Source: Ochotona curzoniae (taxonomy: Eukaryota > Chordata > Mammalia > Lagomorpha > Ochotonidae). Taken from it: a stretch of 64,000 bases of DNA. Under the pieces are notes generated by a model. That model was not told where the DNA came from, searched no databases, and saw nothing but the letters and a program-made list of their open reading frames with translations. Positions 1 through 30,288 of this stretch are shown piece by piece. The stretch's first letter is position 1, and each line of letters opens with the position of its first letter. The position numbers and the translations under genes were made by a program. The stretch is from the NCBI RefSeq assembly GCF_017591425.1, contig NW_024465777.1, positions 2,356,001-2,420,000 of the forward strand. Reading direction: 5' to 3'.

Positions 1-447
1 CCCTAAGATGGATGTCTTGGGCAATTTTGGAACAGAAGCACAGGGTGACCTGATCTTATCTGTGTTTAATGTGTTTCTGCCAAAGTATGTCTTTTTTCCC
101 CATGAGTAAGTGGTTTTATTGAACACCCTCAGCCTGATGGGATGTGCTGGGTTACCTGTTTTCTTTGTGTATTGGCTGCACGTGACCTGGGTTGAGCCAT
201 CATTTGCGTGTTGCTTCTCATGTGATCATAACCCACTCAAAGATGCCACTGGGTTATGTTGCAGTTGGCAGCTCTTGTTGCGTTGAAGACATCTGAATGA
301 AAAAGCCAGTGAAATGCCATTTCCAAACTTTGTCCCCCAAATTTGACATCCTTTGGATAGAACCAAAGCCACCTGCGCAGTCTGTAGGGAGCTTTAGAAA
401 GGACAGTGAGACACCTTTCTTGACTTTCCTTCCCTTTTCTTTCCAAG
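1..447 (+). other. PITHD1: PITHD1 intron (partial)
   Basis: Non-coding sequence leading to the polypyrimidine tract and AG acceptor at 446-447. I see no exon, repeat or other element that I can name here. Confidence 0.8.
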
Positions 448-2386
448 GTACAAGAACATTCCTCAGATGTCATTTGATGACACAGAAAGGGAGCCAGACC
501 AGACCTTTAGTCTGAACCGGGATGTTACAGGAGAATTGGAGTATGCCACGAAGTGAGTGCTGGGCCCCTTTTCTGTGGCTTCTGGGAATTCTTGCTGTGA
601 GCTCACAGGGTGAACATCAAGGCTTCTGGAGCTTGCCATTTTCCATTAGCATCAGCTGTGTGTTAAAATGGTGGGGGAGGAGGTGCAATTTAGTACAAGG
701 TGCAGATTGGTTCATTTGGAAGAGCTGATAGAGCTGAATGAACTCCATGGGTAGCCTTAGGAATGATGGTTCTAGAACTCTTTGCAGAGAGAGCTTGCAT
801 TGAGTCGCATTGCACATGGCCACTGGATCTCTGCATTGGTGTGTGGTTGCTGAGGGGAGTTACCCACTGAACATGCCGGAGCCCCTGCTTGGCTTTGCAG
901 TGTTCCCAGACTCCAACTGCTTGAGGGCAGCAGCCCAGTCATCCCTTCTGTGTCTCCACTGCCTGGGCTGGCTCTGCAGGCCCTTGGGAAGTGTCCACTT
1001 GAGCAGAGCAGACAGACCGCAGGAGTGGGTGCTGGCATTTGCCTGGGTTTTACAAGTTGTAGCTGAATTATTGACATGGTGGTGAGATGCTTGTTGAACT
1101 GTAACCTTGTATTTCTCCTTTTCATTTTCTAGAATTTCTCGTTTTTCAAACGTCTGTCACCTCTCAATTCATATTTCAAAAAACTTTGGAGCGGATACAA
1201 CAAAAGTTTTTTATATTGGTCTGAGAGGAGAATGGACTGAGGTAAGACGGGGCCGAGAAACCAGTCCTGCCTGTCTCTGGACGCTGCCTTGGCAGGAGCT
1301 TCGAGGGAAGGGAAAGAGCAAGTGAGGCATCCAGCTACTTCTGCTGCTCGGTTTACATTTTTTTCTCAGTTTCTTCAGAGTAAATCTTATCTGATTCATT
1401 TGACTTTAGGGATTTTTAAAGATTTGCTTTTTTTTTTTTTTTTCTTTGAAAGGCTGATTTAGAGAGAATGAATGACGAAGTGAAGGATCTTCCGAATGGC
1501 TCACTTCCCAAATGGCAACAATGGCCAGAATTGAGCTGATCCAAGCCCAAAGCTTCTTCTGGGTGTCCCATGTGGGTGCAGGGACTCAAGAACTTGAGCC
1601 ATCCTCCACTGTTTTCCCAGGCCACAAGCAGAGAGCTGGACGGGAATTGGAGTAACTAGAACTAGAATTACTTTCTATATGGGATGTGAGCACTAGCAGG
1701 TAGAGGATTAGCATATTGAGCCATCATGCCAGCTCTAACTATAGGCACTTTTGAGAGGGTTGATCTTCTCCTTGCAAGCACTAGGATCCCTTATGGGCAC
1801 CAGTTCATGTCCCAGCTGCTCCGCTTTCCATCAGTTCCTTGCTTATGGCCTAGGAAAGCAGCAGAGCATGGACCAAAACCTTGGGACACCGTATCCACGT
1901 GGGAGACACGGAGGAAGCTCCTGGTTCCTGGCTCCTGGCTTTGGATCAACTCAGCTTGGCTGTTGTGTCTGCTTGGGGAGTGAACCAGCAGACAGAAGAT
2001 CTTCCTTTCAGTTATCTCGTTTACTCTGTAAATCTGACTTTCCAATGAAAATGAATCTAAAATTTTGGATAAGTTCCTGTTTTCATGGTGTATCCCCCAC
2101 TACTGGGTCTGGAATGAATCCTTGATCTTCTCTGCAGGCTTTTCAGGGTCAAATGTATCAGAAGAGGGAAGAGGTTAGGTGATGGCTTCTAGAAACAAAC
2201 AAGAATAAGGACTACACTAGAGTGGTTGGTTCAGGAAGGGGCAGTTCTGTGCTTGGCCCTGACCCAGCCTCGGTTTCCTTACAGCTTCGCCGACATGAGG
2301 TGACTATCTGCAATTACGAAGCCTCGGCCAACCCCGCCGATCACAGGGTGCATCAGGTTACCCCGCAGACACACTTCATTTCCTAA
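448..2386 (+). CDS. PITHD1: PITHD1, PITH domain-containing protein 1 (last three coding exons; 5' part lies outside the window)
   Basis: Coding exons are 448-552, 1133-1241 and 2285-2386 (stop TAA 2384-2386), all bounded by AG/GT sites and in one frame. They encode the C-terminal half of the protein (about 105 of the usual 211 residues): a first segment with YKNIPQMSFDDTEREPDQ, then ISRFSNVCHLSIHISKNFG and FYIGLRGEWTE, and a last segment starting LRRHEVTICNYEAS and ending HFIS. This is the second half of the PITH beta-sandwich domain, also found at the C terminus of thioredoxin-like TXNL1. In mammals the protein is cytosolic/proteasome-linked and has been connected with megakaryocyte differentiation through RUNX1. 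The upstream exons, including the start, must lie before position 1. Compared with my recollection of human PITHD1, VYHLS reads VCHLS here and the LTGELEY stretch reads VTGELEY; otherwise it is nearly identical. Confidence 0.96.
1420..1735 (-). repeat. CSINE, old copy, reverse orientation
   Basis: Starts with a T tract at 1427-1443 (reverse of the A-rich tail) and contains the reverse of GGGAAAACAGTGG and of the CACATGGGACACC-type block. It is strongly diverged. It lies in the PITHD1 intron 1242-2284. Confidence 0.8.
1736..2062 (+). repeat. CSINE, forward, abutting the previous reverse copy
   Basis: Contains CACTAGGATCCCTTATGGGC, GGAAAGCAGCAGAG, CCACGTGGGAGACACGG and GGGGAGTGAACCAGC in C-repeat order, ending TTTCCAATGAAAATGAATC. 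With the preceding copy it forms a head-to-head inverted pair. Confidence 0.85.
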
Positions 2387-3175
2387 GGCTGCCCACAGCT
2401 CCCACAGATGTGCTGTGTCCGAGAAGACGAGAGACTGCCTGCTGGGAAGGACAGAGAAGCTCCGAGAGAGTTGGCTGCCACAGGCTCTGCCAGGCTTAGT
2501 CTTAGGGGCTTGCTGCCAAGGCCTGGCTGGGGGACACCCCACACCGCCAGGAGAGTTGTGTGGGTGCCGAGGGACCACCGTGGTTCTCCAGAGCCCTGCA
2601 GAAATCGGGTCTCAGGCTGGGTGGCGTCTGGCAGTCGTGGATAGTGCTTGTTTTGCCAGTCACGGTGGCCATGGGATCCCAAGTGTCTTGTTTTGTGGCA
2701 GAATTTTTCTTTTTGTTTTTTGTTTTTGAACTGCAGGAAACAGAAGCCTCAGGCTTGTGGCTGTTTTAGCCGTCAGGAGGGTCTTCACTGGGAAACACTT
2801 GTCTCTGCTTGCTCTTTCTCCTGGTCAGTGTCCAGCTTTCTTGTCAAGTGGCCCTGCATGGAGCTGTCACACAGGCGTCCCGTGGCTGAAGCTGGACGAG
2901 TCCCCTGCTGCGTGTGATGGCTTGGGGAGAAGCTCTCCTCACTGCCTGCTAAACGGTCTGGGGGGTGCCTGGGCGTCACTTCTGTGCATGTGGGTAACCT
3001 GGTCCAGTAAGACTGAGATTTAGTCAAGTCCCCCCCGGCACCTCCTCCATGTTTATTAGCTTCTGACTTGTGTTCTAAGCCCAGTGCCAGCATTTGGAGA
3101 TCTCTTGAGTTCTTCTGTTCTTGCCTTTTATTCACTGTGACTAATAAGCTTCCTAATAAATCCCTGCCATACTTG
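2387..3175 (+). other. PITHD1: PITHD1 3' UTR
   Basis: The sequence after the TAA stop carries no coding exon. It runs to the first well-placed AATAAA at 3155-3160, so the transcript probably ends near 3175. The end point is inferred from that hexamer only. Confidence 0.6.
3155..3160 (+). promoter_or_regulatory. Candidate polyadenylation signal of PITHD1 (AATAAA)
   Basis: Canonical hexamer about 770 bases past the PITHD1 stop, followed by T/G-rich sequence (TTGATGTTTGTATTGTC). Confidence 0.6.
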
Positions 3176-3420
3176 ATGTTTGTATTGTCTTTTGAGTTTC
3201 TTGGTGGTACTCGTGAGACTTTTAGACCAGGGAGATCAGAAGAAATGCCCCAGAAGTCTAGACAAGTTCTCCCCTGGAGAGGCCCAGCTTCCATGCTATA
3301 CACTGGGGTTGACACATGCCCACCACAGCATTTTATAAAGAAGGGAGCGGGTTTCCCAAAGGACAGTGGTGTGGGGAGTGACATTCACAATTCAAGCACA
3401 TCAAGAAACGAAGGAGGGGA

Positions 3421-3757
3421 TGGGCTCGGAGCTATAGCCAAGTGGCTAAAGTTCTCTCATTGAGTGTCCCGGGATCCCATATGGGCACTGGCTCTAATCT
3501 CGGCGGCCCCACTTCCCGTCTAGCTCCCTGTCTGTGACCTGGGAAAGCAGTCGAGGATGGTCCAAGGTTTGAGGACCATGCATCCACGTGGGAGACCCAG
3601 AAGTGGCTCCTGGTTCATGGCTTTGGATTGGCTCAGCTCTGGCCGTTGTGGCCGCTTGGGGAGTGAACCATGGGATGGAAGATCTTTCTGTCTCTGCTTT
3701 CTGTAATACCTGCATTTCCAATAAAAATAAATAAATCTTAAAAAAAAAAAAAAAAGG
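3421..3757 (+). repeat. CSINE, nearly full length, forward
   Basis: Runs from GGCTCGGAGCTATAGCCAAG through CCCGGGATCCCATATGGGCA to CCAATAAAAATAAATAAATC plus a poly-A tail of 16 or more at 3740-3755. It is a relatively complete copy. Confidence 0.92.
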
Positions 3758-4734
3758 AAACAAAGGTGGACCTGAAACTTGGGACTTCAATTCCCAAAGT
3801 CCTCACAGCAGCTGGAGAGAACTCAAATGTCTACAAGGGGAAATGGAGATGGCCAGCAGTCTGTCCATCGCAGGAAATGGCAATGGTAAAGAGAGATAAT
3901 GTTGAATTGGACGCTAGAGAGAAGGCTACTAGGGTATCAGCCCACACTGCTTTTCTGACGCCATGGAGGCCCCTGCTGCTCGGCAGGCCATGTGGGACCT
4001 GACACCAACCAGATGGTGCACTAAGGGGCCGCTCTTGCCATGCCTCTGATTCTGCAGGGTCTATCCGAAGGTACTAGGAGGGAAATATTCTCATTTGGAC
4101 TTAGAGATCAACAAAGTCTTGGTGCAGACCAGTCTGTCCCTTCATTAAAGCAGTAAACACGTCTGAATTTGGGACTTGACTGTAGTGTTTGCCATGGTGT
4201 CTCCGCTGCCAGGGAGCCTTTAGGTGCGGCATCCGCCAGACCCAGTGGGGGACCTGGGAGCAGGGGCAGCCATGCTGCTTTCTTCTCACCAAAGCCTGGT
4301 CCTTGGTTTGCTGTGGTCCCCTGGGCCTGGAGACTTCTTGCCTGGAGTCCTGGTATGTTAGGCTTCAATTCTGTGGCCTGTTGCATCCTTGAAACCACCC
4401 AGACCTTGGGGAAAGTGATTTGTTGAGCTTTTAAGTCTGTTTTCTTCCAGTTCAAAGGAAATCTCAGTATAGGTTGAGCTGGCAGGGACGAATGTGTGAC
4501 TCACTTCCTGTTTGTGGATCCTCTCATTCTGTCAGGGACATGGTCCTCCATCTCCTCTACCTCCCACTGGGCCTTCCCTGACCCCTGATCCTCCTTCAGC
4601 ATGGCCTTTGCTCATGCCAGGAGCACATTTGATGGCATTGGAGGGCAGGCCCCCTTCCAGCCAGGTGTCCTGCCATGGCCTGTGTTTTCCCAAGGTCTTG
4701 TTCAGAGGGATGAAGGCTCATGCTGGAATTTTAC

Positions 4735-4960
4735 GATGTGTAAAGCATGCTCACACGGCCTCATTTGTGCCTCACAGCAAAGCTGTGGACAGGGTGGTTA
4801 TTAGCACCATTTTATAGGCCGGGAAACAGGTCAGGAGGAGCAGCATCCCAGTGTCATCTCGAGGTGGTTGTTTATTACCTTCGCCCGGCCTTGGTTTCCT
4901 CATCTGTAAGCCTGGAGGACTACACAAGCGCTTAGGTCCTTTGAGGTCAGAACGCATGCC
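4735..4960 (+). repeat. MIR-family SINE fragments
   Basis: CCTCATTTGTGCCTCACAGC followed by ATTAGCACCATTTTATAGGC (4760-4820), and TTGGTTTCCTCATCTGTAAG (about 4891-4910), match the conserved 3' part of mammalian MIR elements. The exact boundaries are uncertain. Confidence 0.65.
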
Positions 4961-5189
4961 ATCCATTCCTCCCGTGGTGAGGATGACAACCAGGTGGACA
5001 CATCTAATGTGCAACACGAAGGCTGGAGTCAACAGTGCTGTTTGGGATGTTTGCTAAATGAGATTCCAGCCACAGTGGGGAGGGCGTGCGATGATGGGTG
5101 ATCACTTGTCCTGCTGTCAGCAGCCACAGTATCAACATCCTACAGTACACCTCAGTACCACAGTAAAACCAAGCACAGACACCCCACAA

Positions 5190-6100
5190 AACGGCGGGTG
5201 GCACCCAAGGCCAGAAAGAAGCGTGTCCCAAAGGGAGGGCCCCACTTCACGTCGACACGGGCGTGCGGGAGGGCAGTGCCCACCTTGACTCTGGACGCCT
5301 CGTCTACTCCTTCTCCAACATGGCAGCCCCTAGCCGGGGCGCTTCCGGATTCCGTACCGCCATCCCGGTTCCTTCCGGCAGTGCGATGGCTGGGTTCTCG
5401 GGACTCGAGCGGAAGTTCCGGCGGGGGCGGCCGAGGGGAAGAGTGTGTGTCTGTGTGGAGAAAGGGGATTCGCCCGAGCCTCTCGAAAGCCCCGGGGAGA
5501 GAGGTACCCCGGCCCGGCGGGCGGGCGGCGGAGGGAGGGCTGGGCGAGGTCCGCCCGGCAGGGGCGGGCGGGGGCGGCCGCGCGCCGGGGATGGGGGCGG
5601 GGAGAGGGACGAAGGCGCCGTCCACTCTTGCGGGGGGACTTCGGGAGTGGATCGGGGCTGGGCAGGGGCCCGTCCGGGAGTGGGCAGAAGGACTTGTGCC
5701 GGCTGCCATTGTGGGGCGGGGGCTTCTCTGTGAAAGCCGCGTGGTGGGCAGGGTAGGCATGTCACCGTGGGGGGTGGGTGGCCCGCGGCCGGGGCACACG
5801 CGCCCACTGTGGGGGTTGGTTAGGGCGCAGTTTCCTACTGTGGGGAGGGAGACGGCAGCTGGAGGCGAGGTGGTGGGGGGAGGCGCCCCTCCGAGAGGGG
5901 AGTTCCGGCAGTGGAGAAGAAAGGGAATCTTCGCCTAGGGCAAGAAGCGCATTCCTCTGGGGAATGCCCTCGCCCTCGGCCCCCCAGTCAGAGGTCAGAG
6001 GTCCCACTTTGGGGAGGTGCACTCGGGTCAGCAGGTCCTGGCAAGGGGAGGCGCTTAAGAGGCAAGGAGCGGCAGCCAGTTTGGGGATGCTGTGGGGCGG
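5190..6100 (+). promoter_or_regulatory. LYPLA2: CpG-island promoter region of LYPLA2
   Basis: Very GC-rich and CpG-rich from about 5190. It contains ETS-type sites TTCCGG at 5343-5348, 5373-5378 and 5416-5421 with a back-to-back CGGAAG at 5410-5415, GC-rich Sp1-like stretches around 5560-5600, and a YY1-like ACATGGCAGCC at 5319-5329. The cluster at 5317-5421 is the most likely core promoter. The 5' untranslated exon and its splice site could not be placed. There is no TATA box, as expected for a housekeeping gene. Confidence 0.75.
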
Positions 6101-6571
6101 GTGCGGGGAGGGGCCAGCCAGCCTTGACATTGTGGTGTGTGTTTGGGAGTCCCAGATCTGGACAGTTGGAACCAGTGGCAGCATCAGCAGCAGGTAGCGC
6201 CAGGCGGGGGGTAGGGGGGCGGCGTGGAGTTTTGAGGTGGCCGCCTTCAGCTTTCTGGGGCTCTGGGAATGGTACAGCCAGAACTGCCAAAGTAGGCTGG
6301 CTGGAGAAGGTGGGGGCTTGGCATCTTTTCTCCCCTCTACGTCATGGGGTTGGAGGGTCCGGAGGGACAGCAGCAACAGGGCTACCGTCTTGTGCTAGCC
6401 TCCCTGCAAGCTCGGGCACATTCTGGACTAGTGGGGTGGCTGGCCTGCAGGCCAACCTTTGTGTCTGCCTGGGAAACTCACCTGGATGCTGTCGGGGCTG
6501 GTGGACGGTGGCGCCTGCCTCCTGACCTCATCCCCTCCTCGGGCAGGCCCAGCCTGCAGGGAGCCCTGTAG

Positions 6572-8463
<1,892 letters not shown>

Positions 8464-9210
8464 CCGCTGGCCCCCAGCACCTGGGCCAGGGGATACAGCA
8501 AGCAAGTGCGGCACCATCTTGGATCTGAGCCGGTCGAGCCCCTGTCCACTCCCTCCCTGACCTGTCCTCTTCCCACAGGCCTCTGGGGCAGGTGGCTGGG
8601 GCAGGCCTCACAGCTGGCTGTCTGGGGCAGAGAGTGGGATGCTTGCTTGTCCCATTGCCCTGCAGATGGGCGCCCCCTGGCAGCAGGATCACAGGGGCCC
8701 AGCCGCCCACCCACTCACTCAGGACCTCACTCGCAAGCCCCGCCCGGGCCCCCTCCTGTGACCTCAGGGTTTGGCCCGTGGGGCCCTCCCAGGCCCCTAC
8801 CCCAATTCTGCCCAGATAATCGTGTCTCTCCTGCCTCATGCTTCTCCGTCATGAATGTGTCCTCGGCCCTGGGGCCCCTTGCTGCTGTGGGGGGCCTGCC
8901 CCTGGTGGGGCGGGCCTGTGGGTGAGGAGTTGGAGTCCTTTGGGGCCTTCCCTCCCTCAGCCATCCCCCCCACTTGGGGGCTGGGCCCTGCCTCCCTGTT
9001 ACCCTCTCCCCTGCAGGCCTGGAGCCTGTTGGGCTGGACTAGGGTTCAAGGTCTCCCCCAGCTGTCTCCCCTCCCTCCCTTGTCCCCCCACTCGAGGCCG
9101 GGAGGTGGCGGGGGGGAGGAGCCGCGTCTCATGTCTGTCTCTCTGTGGTTTTGGGTGTTTTCTTGTTGTGTCCTGGATTCTGATTAAAATCAAAGAAACC
9201 GCTTCCTCCA
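8464..9210 (+). other. LYPLA2: LYPLA2 3' UTR
   Basis: GC-rich sequence without exons from the TGA stop to the ATTAAA at 9183-9188. The cleavage site is estimated about 20 bases further on. Confidence 0.7.
9183..9188 (+). promoter_or_regulatory. Polyadenylation signal of LYPLA2 (ATTAAA)
   Basis: Common variant hexamer inside TGATTAAAATC. It is the only good signal between the LYPLA2 stop and the convergent GALE 3' end. Confidence 0.7.
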
Positions 9211-9264
9211 CTTTCAGGACTGGCTGGTTCTGTTGGGAGGAGGTGGAGAGTGACCGCCTGCTCC

Positions 9265-9615
9265 AGCTGCCCTGTGTCAGGGAACTTTTATTTTAAATAC
9301 TTGGGAGAGCTCCTTCACTGTAGTATAAATTAGTACCTGGGGTGGGGGTGTGGGTGCAGGGGTAGGGTGGGGGGTTGGTCCTGGAGCCTCCCTCCCTGCT
9401 GTCAATGGTCCTGGAAGTTGCTGGACCCTGTGATAGTAAGAGAGACTCCTAACTCCAGGGCCTGGTCCATGGAGCCCATGGCCTCCTTCCCGGTGGGCTG
9501 AGCCGGCCCAGCCAGGGCCTGAGGTAGGGGAGGCCTTGACTCGGCTGCCCAGGCCTCTCTGCCAGAGGCTGGAGAGCTGGCAGCTGCTGTGCGTGCTCTT
9601 CTCTGGTTTGGGGGC
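9265..9615 (-). other. GALE: GALE 3' UTR
   Basis: Sequence between the GALE stop (9616-9618) and the minus-strand AATAAA at 9287-9292. No repeat is seen. The end is estimated from the hexamer. Confidence 0.7.
9287..9292 (-). promoter_or_regulatory. Polyadenylation signal of GALE (AATAAA on the minus strand)
   Basis: TTTATT on the plus strand reads AATAAA in the GALE direction, about 325 bases after the GALE stop. It lies only 98 bases from the opposite-facing LYPLA2 signal. Confidence 0.75.
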
Positions 9616-11689
<2,074 letters not shown>

Positions 11690-13620
11690 TGCGCCCACGG
11701 GCCTGGCTGGGATGGAGCTTGGAGGGGGCTTCTTTCCGGGGAGACTCTGGCCCCTGAGCTCACCTGAAGAGCAGGAGGGTGGTGGGAAGCCCTGGTTAAG
11801 AGGTGGCTGGAGCCAGCCGTGGCTTGAGTGTGGGCACTGTCCCCTGCCAGCGACCACTTGCTCTGCCCTGGCCTTAGCGTCTGCCTCTGTATCTAGTACT
11901 TGTGTGTGTAGCGCGAGCGCTCAGCGGGAACTTCTTCAGACTGCCCAGGGCGCAGGTCAGGACGTGGACACACAGGTCCCAGGAACCCAGGTGGGGAGTG
12001 TGCGCTTCCCTCCACCACGTCCGGGCAGGGGGCAACAGGTCCCAGAGCTGAGTGAAGGGCTAATGTTACCTCCACCCTCCCCTTCCCGCGAGGTCGGCTG
12101 GCAGGAAGCAGGAAACAGACCCGATGACCTCCGGGAGGATCAGCTCTTGCGCTGCAGGCCGGTCCGGTGTGTGTGGGCCCCACCCACCCCACCCCAACTG
12201 CGGCTGCTTCAGCTTCTGCCCAGGCCAGGGCCAGCCTGGCTCACCCGTGGGTGGGGCCAGGCCAGCGGCTAAGCCGTGTAGACGTGGACTTGGCTCGAAC
12301 TTCACCACCAGGTGTGCAGCTCCGCCCGGAACAAACCGCGGGCAGGGCGCGGAGCTGGAGCGAGCGGACACTGGGGCCTTTCATTGCCGGCCGCCGCCGA
12401 GCCCCCCCAGCTCCTCCAGCGCCGACCCACCCCAGGGAGCGCCCGCTGCGGGCTGGGCTCTGGGCGGCCACCTCTGCACTATTCCCCCGAGTTCCCCCAA
12501 CAGCTGGAGGAGGCACCGGGGCCAGGGGGGAAGGCATCAGCCGACGGGGCCAGGCTCCTCTGCCCGCGCAGTTAGCCCTTCCCCCTGGCCGCCCGTCGGA
12601 ATCTGCTCCAGCCCTGCGTCCAGCACGGAAGGTGGTCACAGTTGGGGATGACCCTGGAAGGCTGATCAGGGGTCCACCGCGCCCCGGACCCGCCTCAGCT
12701 TTCCCGATCTGTGTAATGGAGGGGAAGGGGCGCCGCGGCTCGGAGGGAGCCGAACTCAGAGCCCCTGGGTCGGGAATGAATGAACCCGCGCGCCCTCGCC
12801 CCGGTAGCGTGGACCCGGAGCCCAGGGGGCGGGCCTGGCCACACCGAGCTCAGCCTGGTGCGCAGCTCGGACGCTCCCGGCGCCGCCTCGCCGCCCACGG
12901 AACCGCGGCCACCCCCGAGCGCGCTCGGCCCTTCCTCCCGCTTCCGAACCTGCACAGAGTCCCGCGCCCGGCGCTGGCTCCACAGGCGCCGCCTCCAGCG
13001 CCCGGAGCGGCGGCCCCTTTAAGAGCTGGCGGCCAACCCGGGTCCCACCCCCTTTCACGCCCCCAAGAAAACGTGTCCCTTGGGCTACGGCGACTCCGGG
13101 CGGACAGAAGGCTTTGCGGCCTCCGGCGCACGCGCGGCAGGCTCCGGCGGAGGCCGGAAGTGGGCGGTGCCAGGCTCTGACCAGGGCGGCCGTGGGCAGA
13201 GAGCGGCTCCGGGCAGGGGGCAGCCCCCGGGCAGAGAGCGGCCGTGGGCAGAGGGCGGCCGTGGGCAGAGAGCGGCCGTGGGCAGAGGGCGGCCGTGGGC
13301 AGAGGGCAGCGAGCGGCCGTGGGCAGAGGGCAGCGAGGGCAGAGGGCGGCCGTGGGCACAGGGCGGCGTGGGCAGAGCGTGGCTGTGGGCAGAGCGTGGC
13401 CGTGGGCAGAGAGCGGCCGTGGGGGCCTCTCTAGAGAGGGGCTTGTCGGTTTCAAGGACTCGCGCGGCGGGGCAGCGTGAGTTTTGCCGCCCAGTTAACG
13501 GGGCAGGCCTGGGGTCGGTGCGGACCGGGGCCCAGGGGAGCCAGGCGCTGCTGCCGCCCTCAGGGCAGCTGGTGAAGAACCTCAGGATCAAAATCCCGGC
13601 TCTTTGCTACGGAGAAACCG
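11690..13620 (-). promoter_or_regulatory. GALE: GALE 5' leader and CpG-island promoter region
   Basis: CpG-rich from about 12130 to 13620, upstream of the GALE ATG on the minus strand. Between 11690 and 12100 there are possible splice signals (AG at about 11707 and CAG/GTGAGC at about 11757-11763 in the minus direction), but the untranslated exon could not be fixed. A G-rich minisatellite occupies 13185-13430. The transcription start is probably in 12300-13150. Confidence 0.6.
13185..13430. repeat. 17-bp G-rich minisatellite upstream of GALE
   Basis: Repeats of a 17-base unit, GGCCGTGGGCAGAGAGC and its GAGGGC variant. The CGTGGGC core occurs at 13191, 13243, 13260, 13277, 13294, 13318, 13351, 13367, 13401 and 13418. 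Spacing is mostly 17 bases, with 16-, 24- and 33-base irregular steps. It lies inside the CpG island. The open frames across it on both strands come from stop-free repeat units. Confidence 0.9.
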
Positions 13621-14204
13621 CGTGAGCGTGCAGGCCAAACGGCCCGTGGGACCTTTAGTGAAGGCCCACCTAAGTCTGGTTATCTCACAGGTGGCTCCAA
13701 GTAATTCAGTGGGTGCTTCCCTTAGTTGCTGGAGGCATGGCTGGCCTCCATGTCCAGCTGAGATAGGTAGGGAATGTGTGATATTTCCCCTCACCTTGCA
13801 GGCTATTGTGGACTGCCACTATACAAACCCTATGAATGTGCTGTTCAGACCAGCGGTGTTGGTCCAGGTTGGTCTTCCAGCTGCCTGCTCTCAATCAAGA
13901 ACCCAGGCTCGGATGTGCTGAGCTTGAATAAACCATCCTTGTGCACTTGGATCGACTTCAGACTCCTGGTGATTTCTGGGAATCTCGATTTAGGCAAAAC
14001 ACTGGCTCCCCAGGAGAGGCCCGAGAAACTGCCCCTGCGGGCAGCGTCCCTAGCCAGCCCCGGAGCCAGAGATTTCCAGTGTCTGTGCCAGGGACAAGAG
14101 GAAATCCTGAGAAGCAGGGGTTGGGGGGTGCACAGTCTCCGTCAGCACCACCACGGCCTGGGGCTGGTCCACTCGCACATGCACACACAGGCTACACTGA
14201 GAAA

Positions 14205-14610
14205 TTCTGGAAAATTAAGGCTTTAATTATCCAAAATCATGATCAGACTGGAGATTGAGATGCTGAGGTTGGTAGGTGCCCCCACAGAAGCTCAGCCCTC
14301 AGCCCTTTCGGCAAATCCCCTCTGTCAGCACGGGTTATCTTGCTGCCCCTTGCCCTAAGCAGCTGGGTCTCCCTGGGCCCCCCAGCTGGGGCCTGAAGGT
14401 CCTTCCTCGCTGGGGGCCCACCCGCCTTCCAAAGTTCACCTCCTGGGCCGCTCCTGCTCCCCGTCCTGGGGCCAGGCAGTGCCCTCTCCAGCCTCCTTCC
14501 CACTCCCAGACCTGGCTCCAGGTGGCTGTGAGGTACCCGCTCCTTTTCTGATTCGTTGCCATTTCATCGCGTTATCCATGCACACCCCTGCTTCTGTCCG
14601 TTCCTGGGAT
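14205..14610 (-). other. HMGCL: HMGCL 3' UTR
   Basis: Exon-free sequence from the TGA stop (14611-14613) to the ATTAAA at 14222-14227. The end is estimated. Confidence 0.65.
14222..14227 (-). promoter_or_regulatory. Polyadenylation signal of HMGCL (ATTAAA on the minus strand)
   Basis: TTTAAT on the plus strand reads ATTAAA in the HMGCL direction, 384 bases beyond the HMGCL stop. It is the first good signal seen. Confidence 0.6.

Positions 14611-30288
<15,678 letters not shown>

Larger units (their letters stand above)
3176..5189. other. PITHD1-LYPLA2 intergenic stretch
   Basis: No gene is visible. It holds one CSINE (3421-3757), MIR-derived fragments (about 4735-4960) and otherwise unassigned single-copy-looking DNA. 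CpG density rises from about 5190 onward. Confidence 0.7.

Noticed and set aside
3068..3463. 131-codon frame in the PITHD1 3' UTR and flank
   Set aside because: It crosses the poly(A) signal and enters a CSINE. No family resemblance.
5198..5938. 246-codon plus frame, 215-codon minus frame and a 156-codon frame with an internal ATGGCAGCCCC start
   Set aside because: These are overlapping stop-poor frames in the LYPLA2 CpG island with no recognisable domain. The ATGGCAGCC word is better read as a YY1-like promoter site.
12167..13180. 337-codon open frame on the plus strand
   Set aside because: It lies antisense to the GALE promoter island. The composition is Ala/Arg/Pro/Gly-rich, as expected for stop-poor GC-rich DNA, and no family motif is present.
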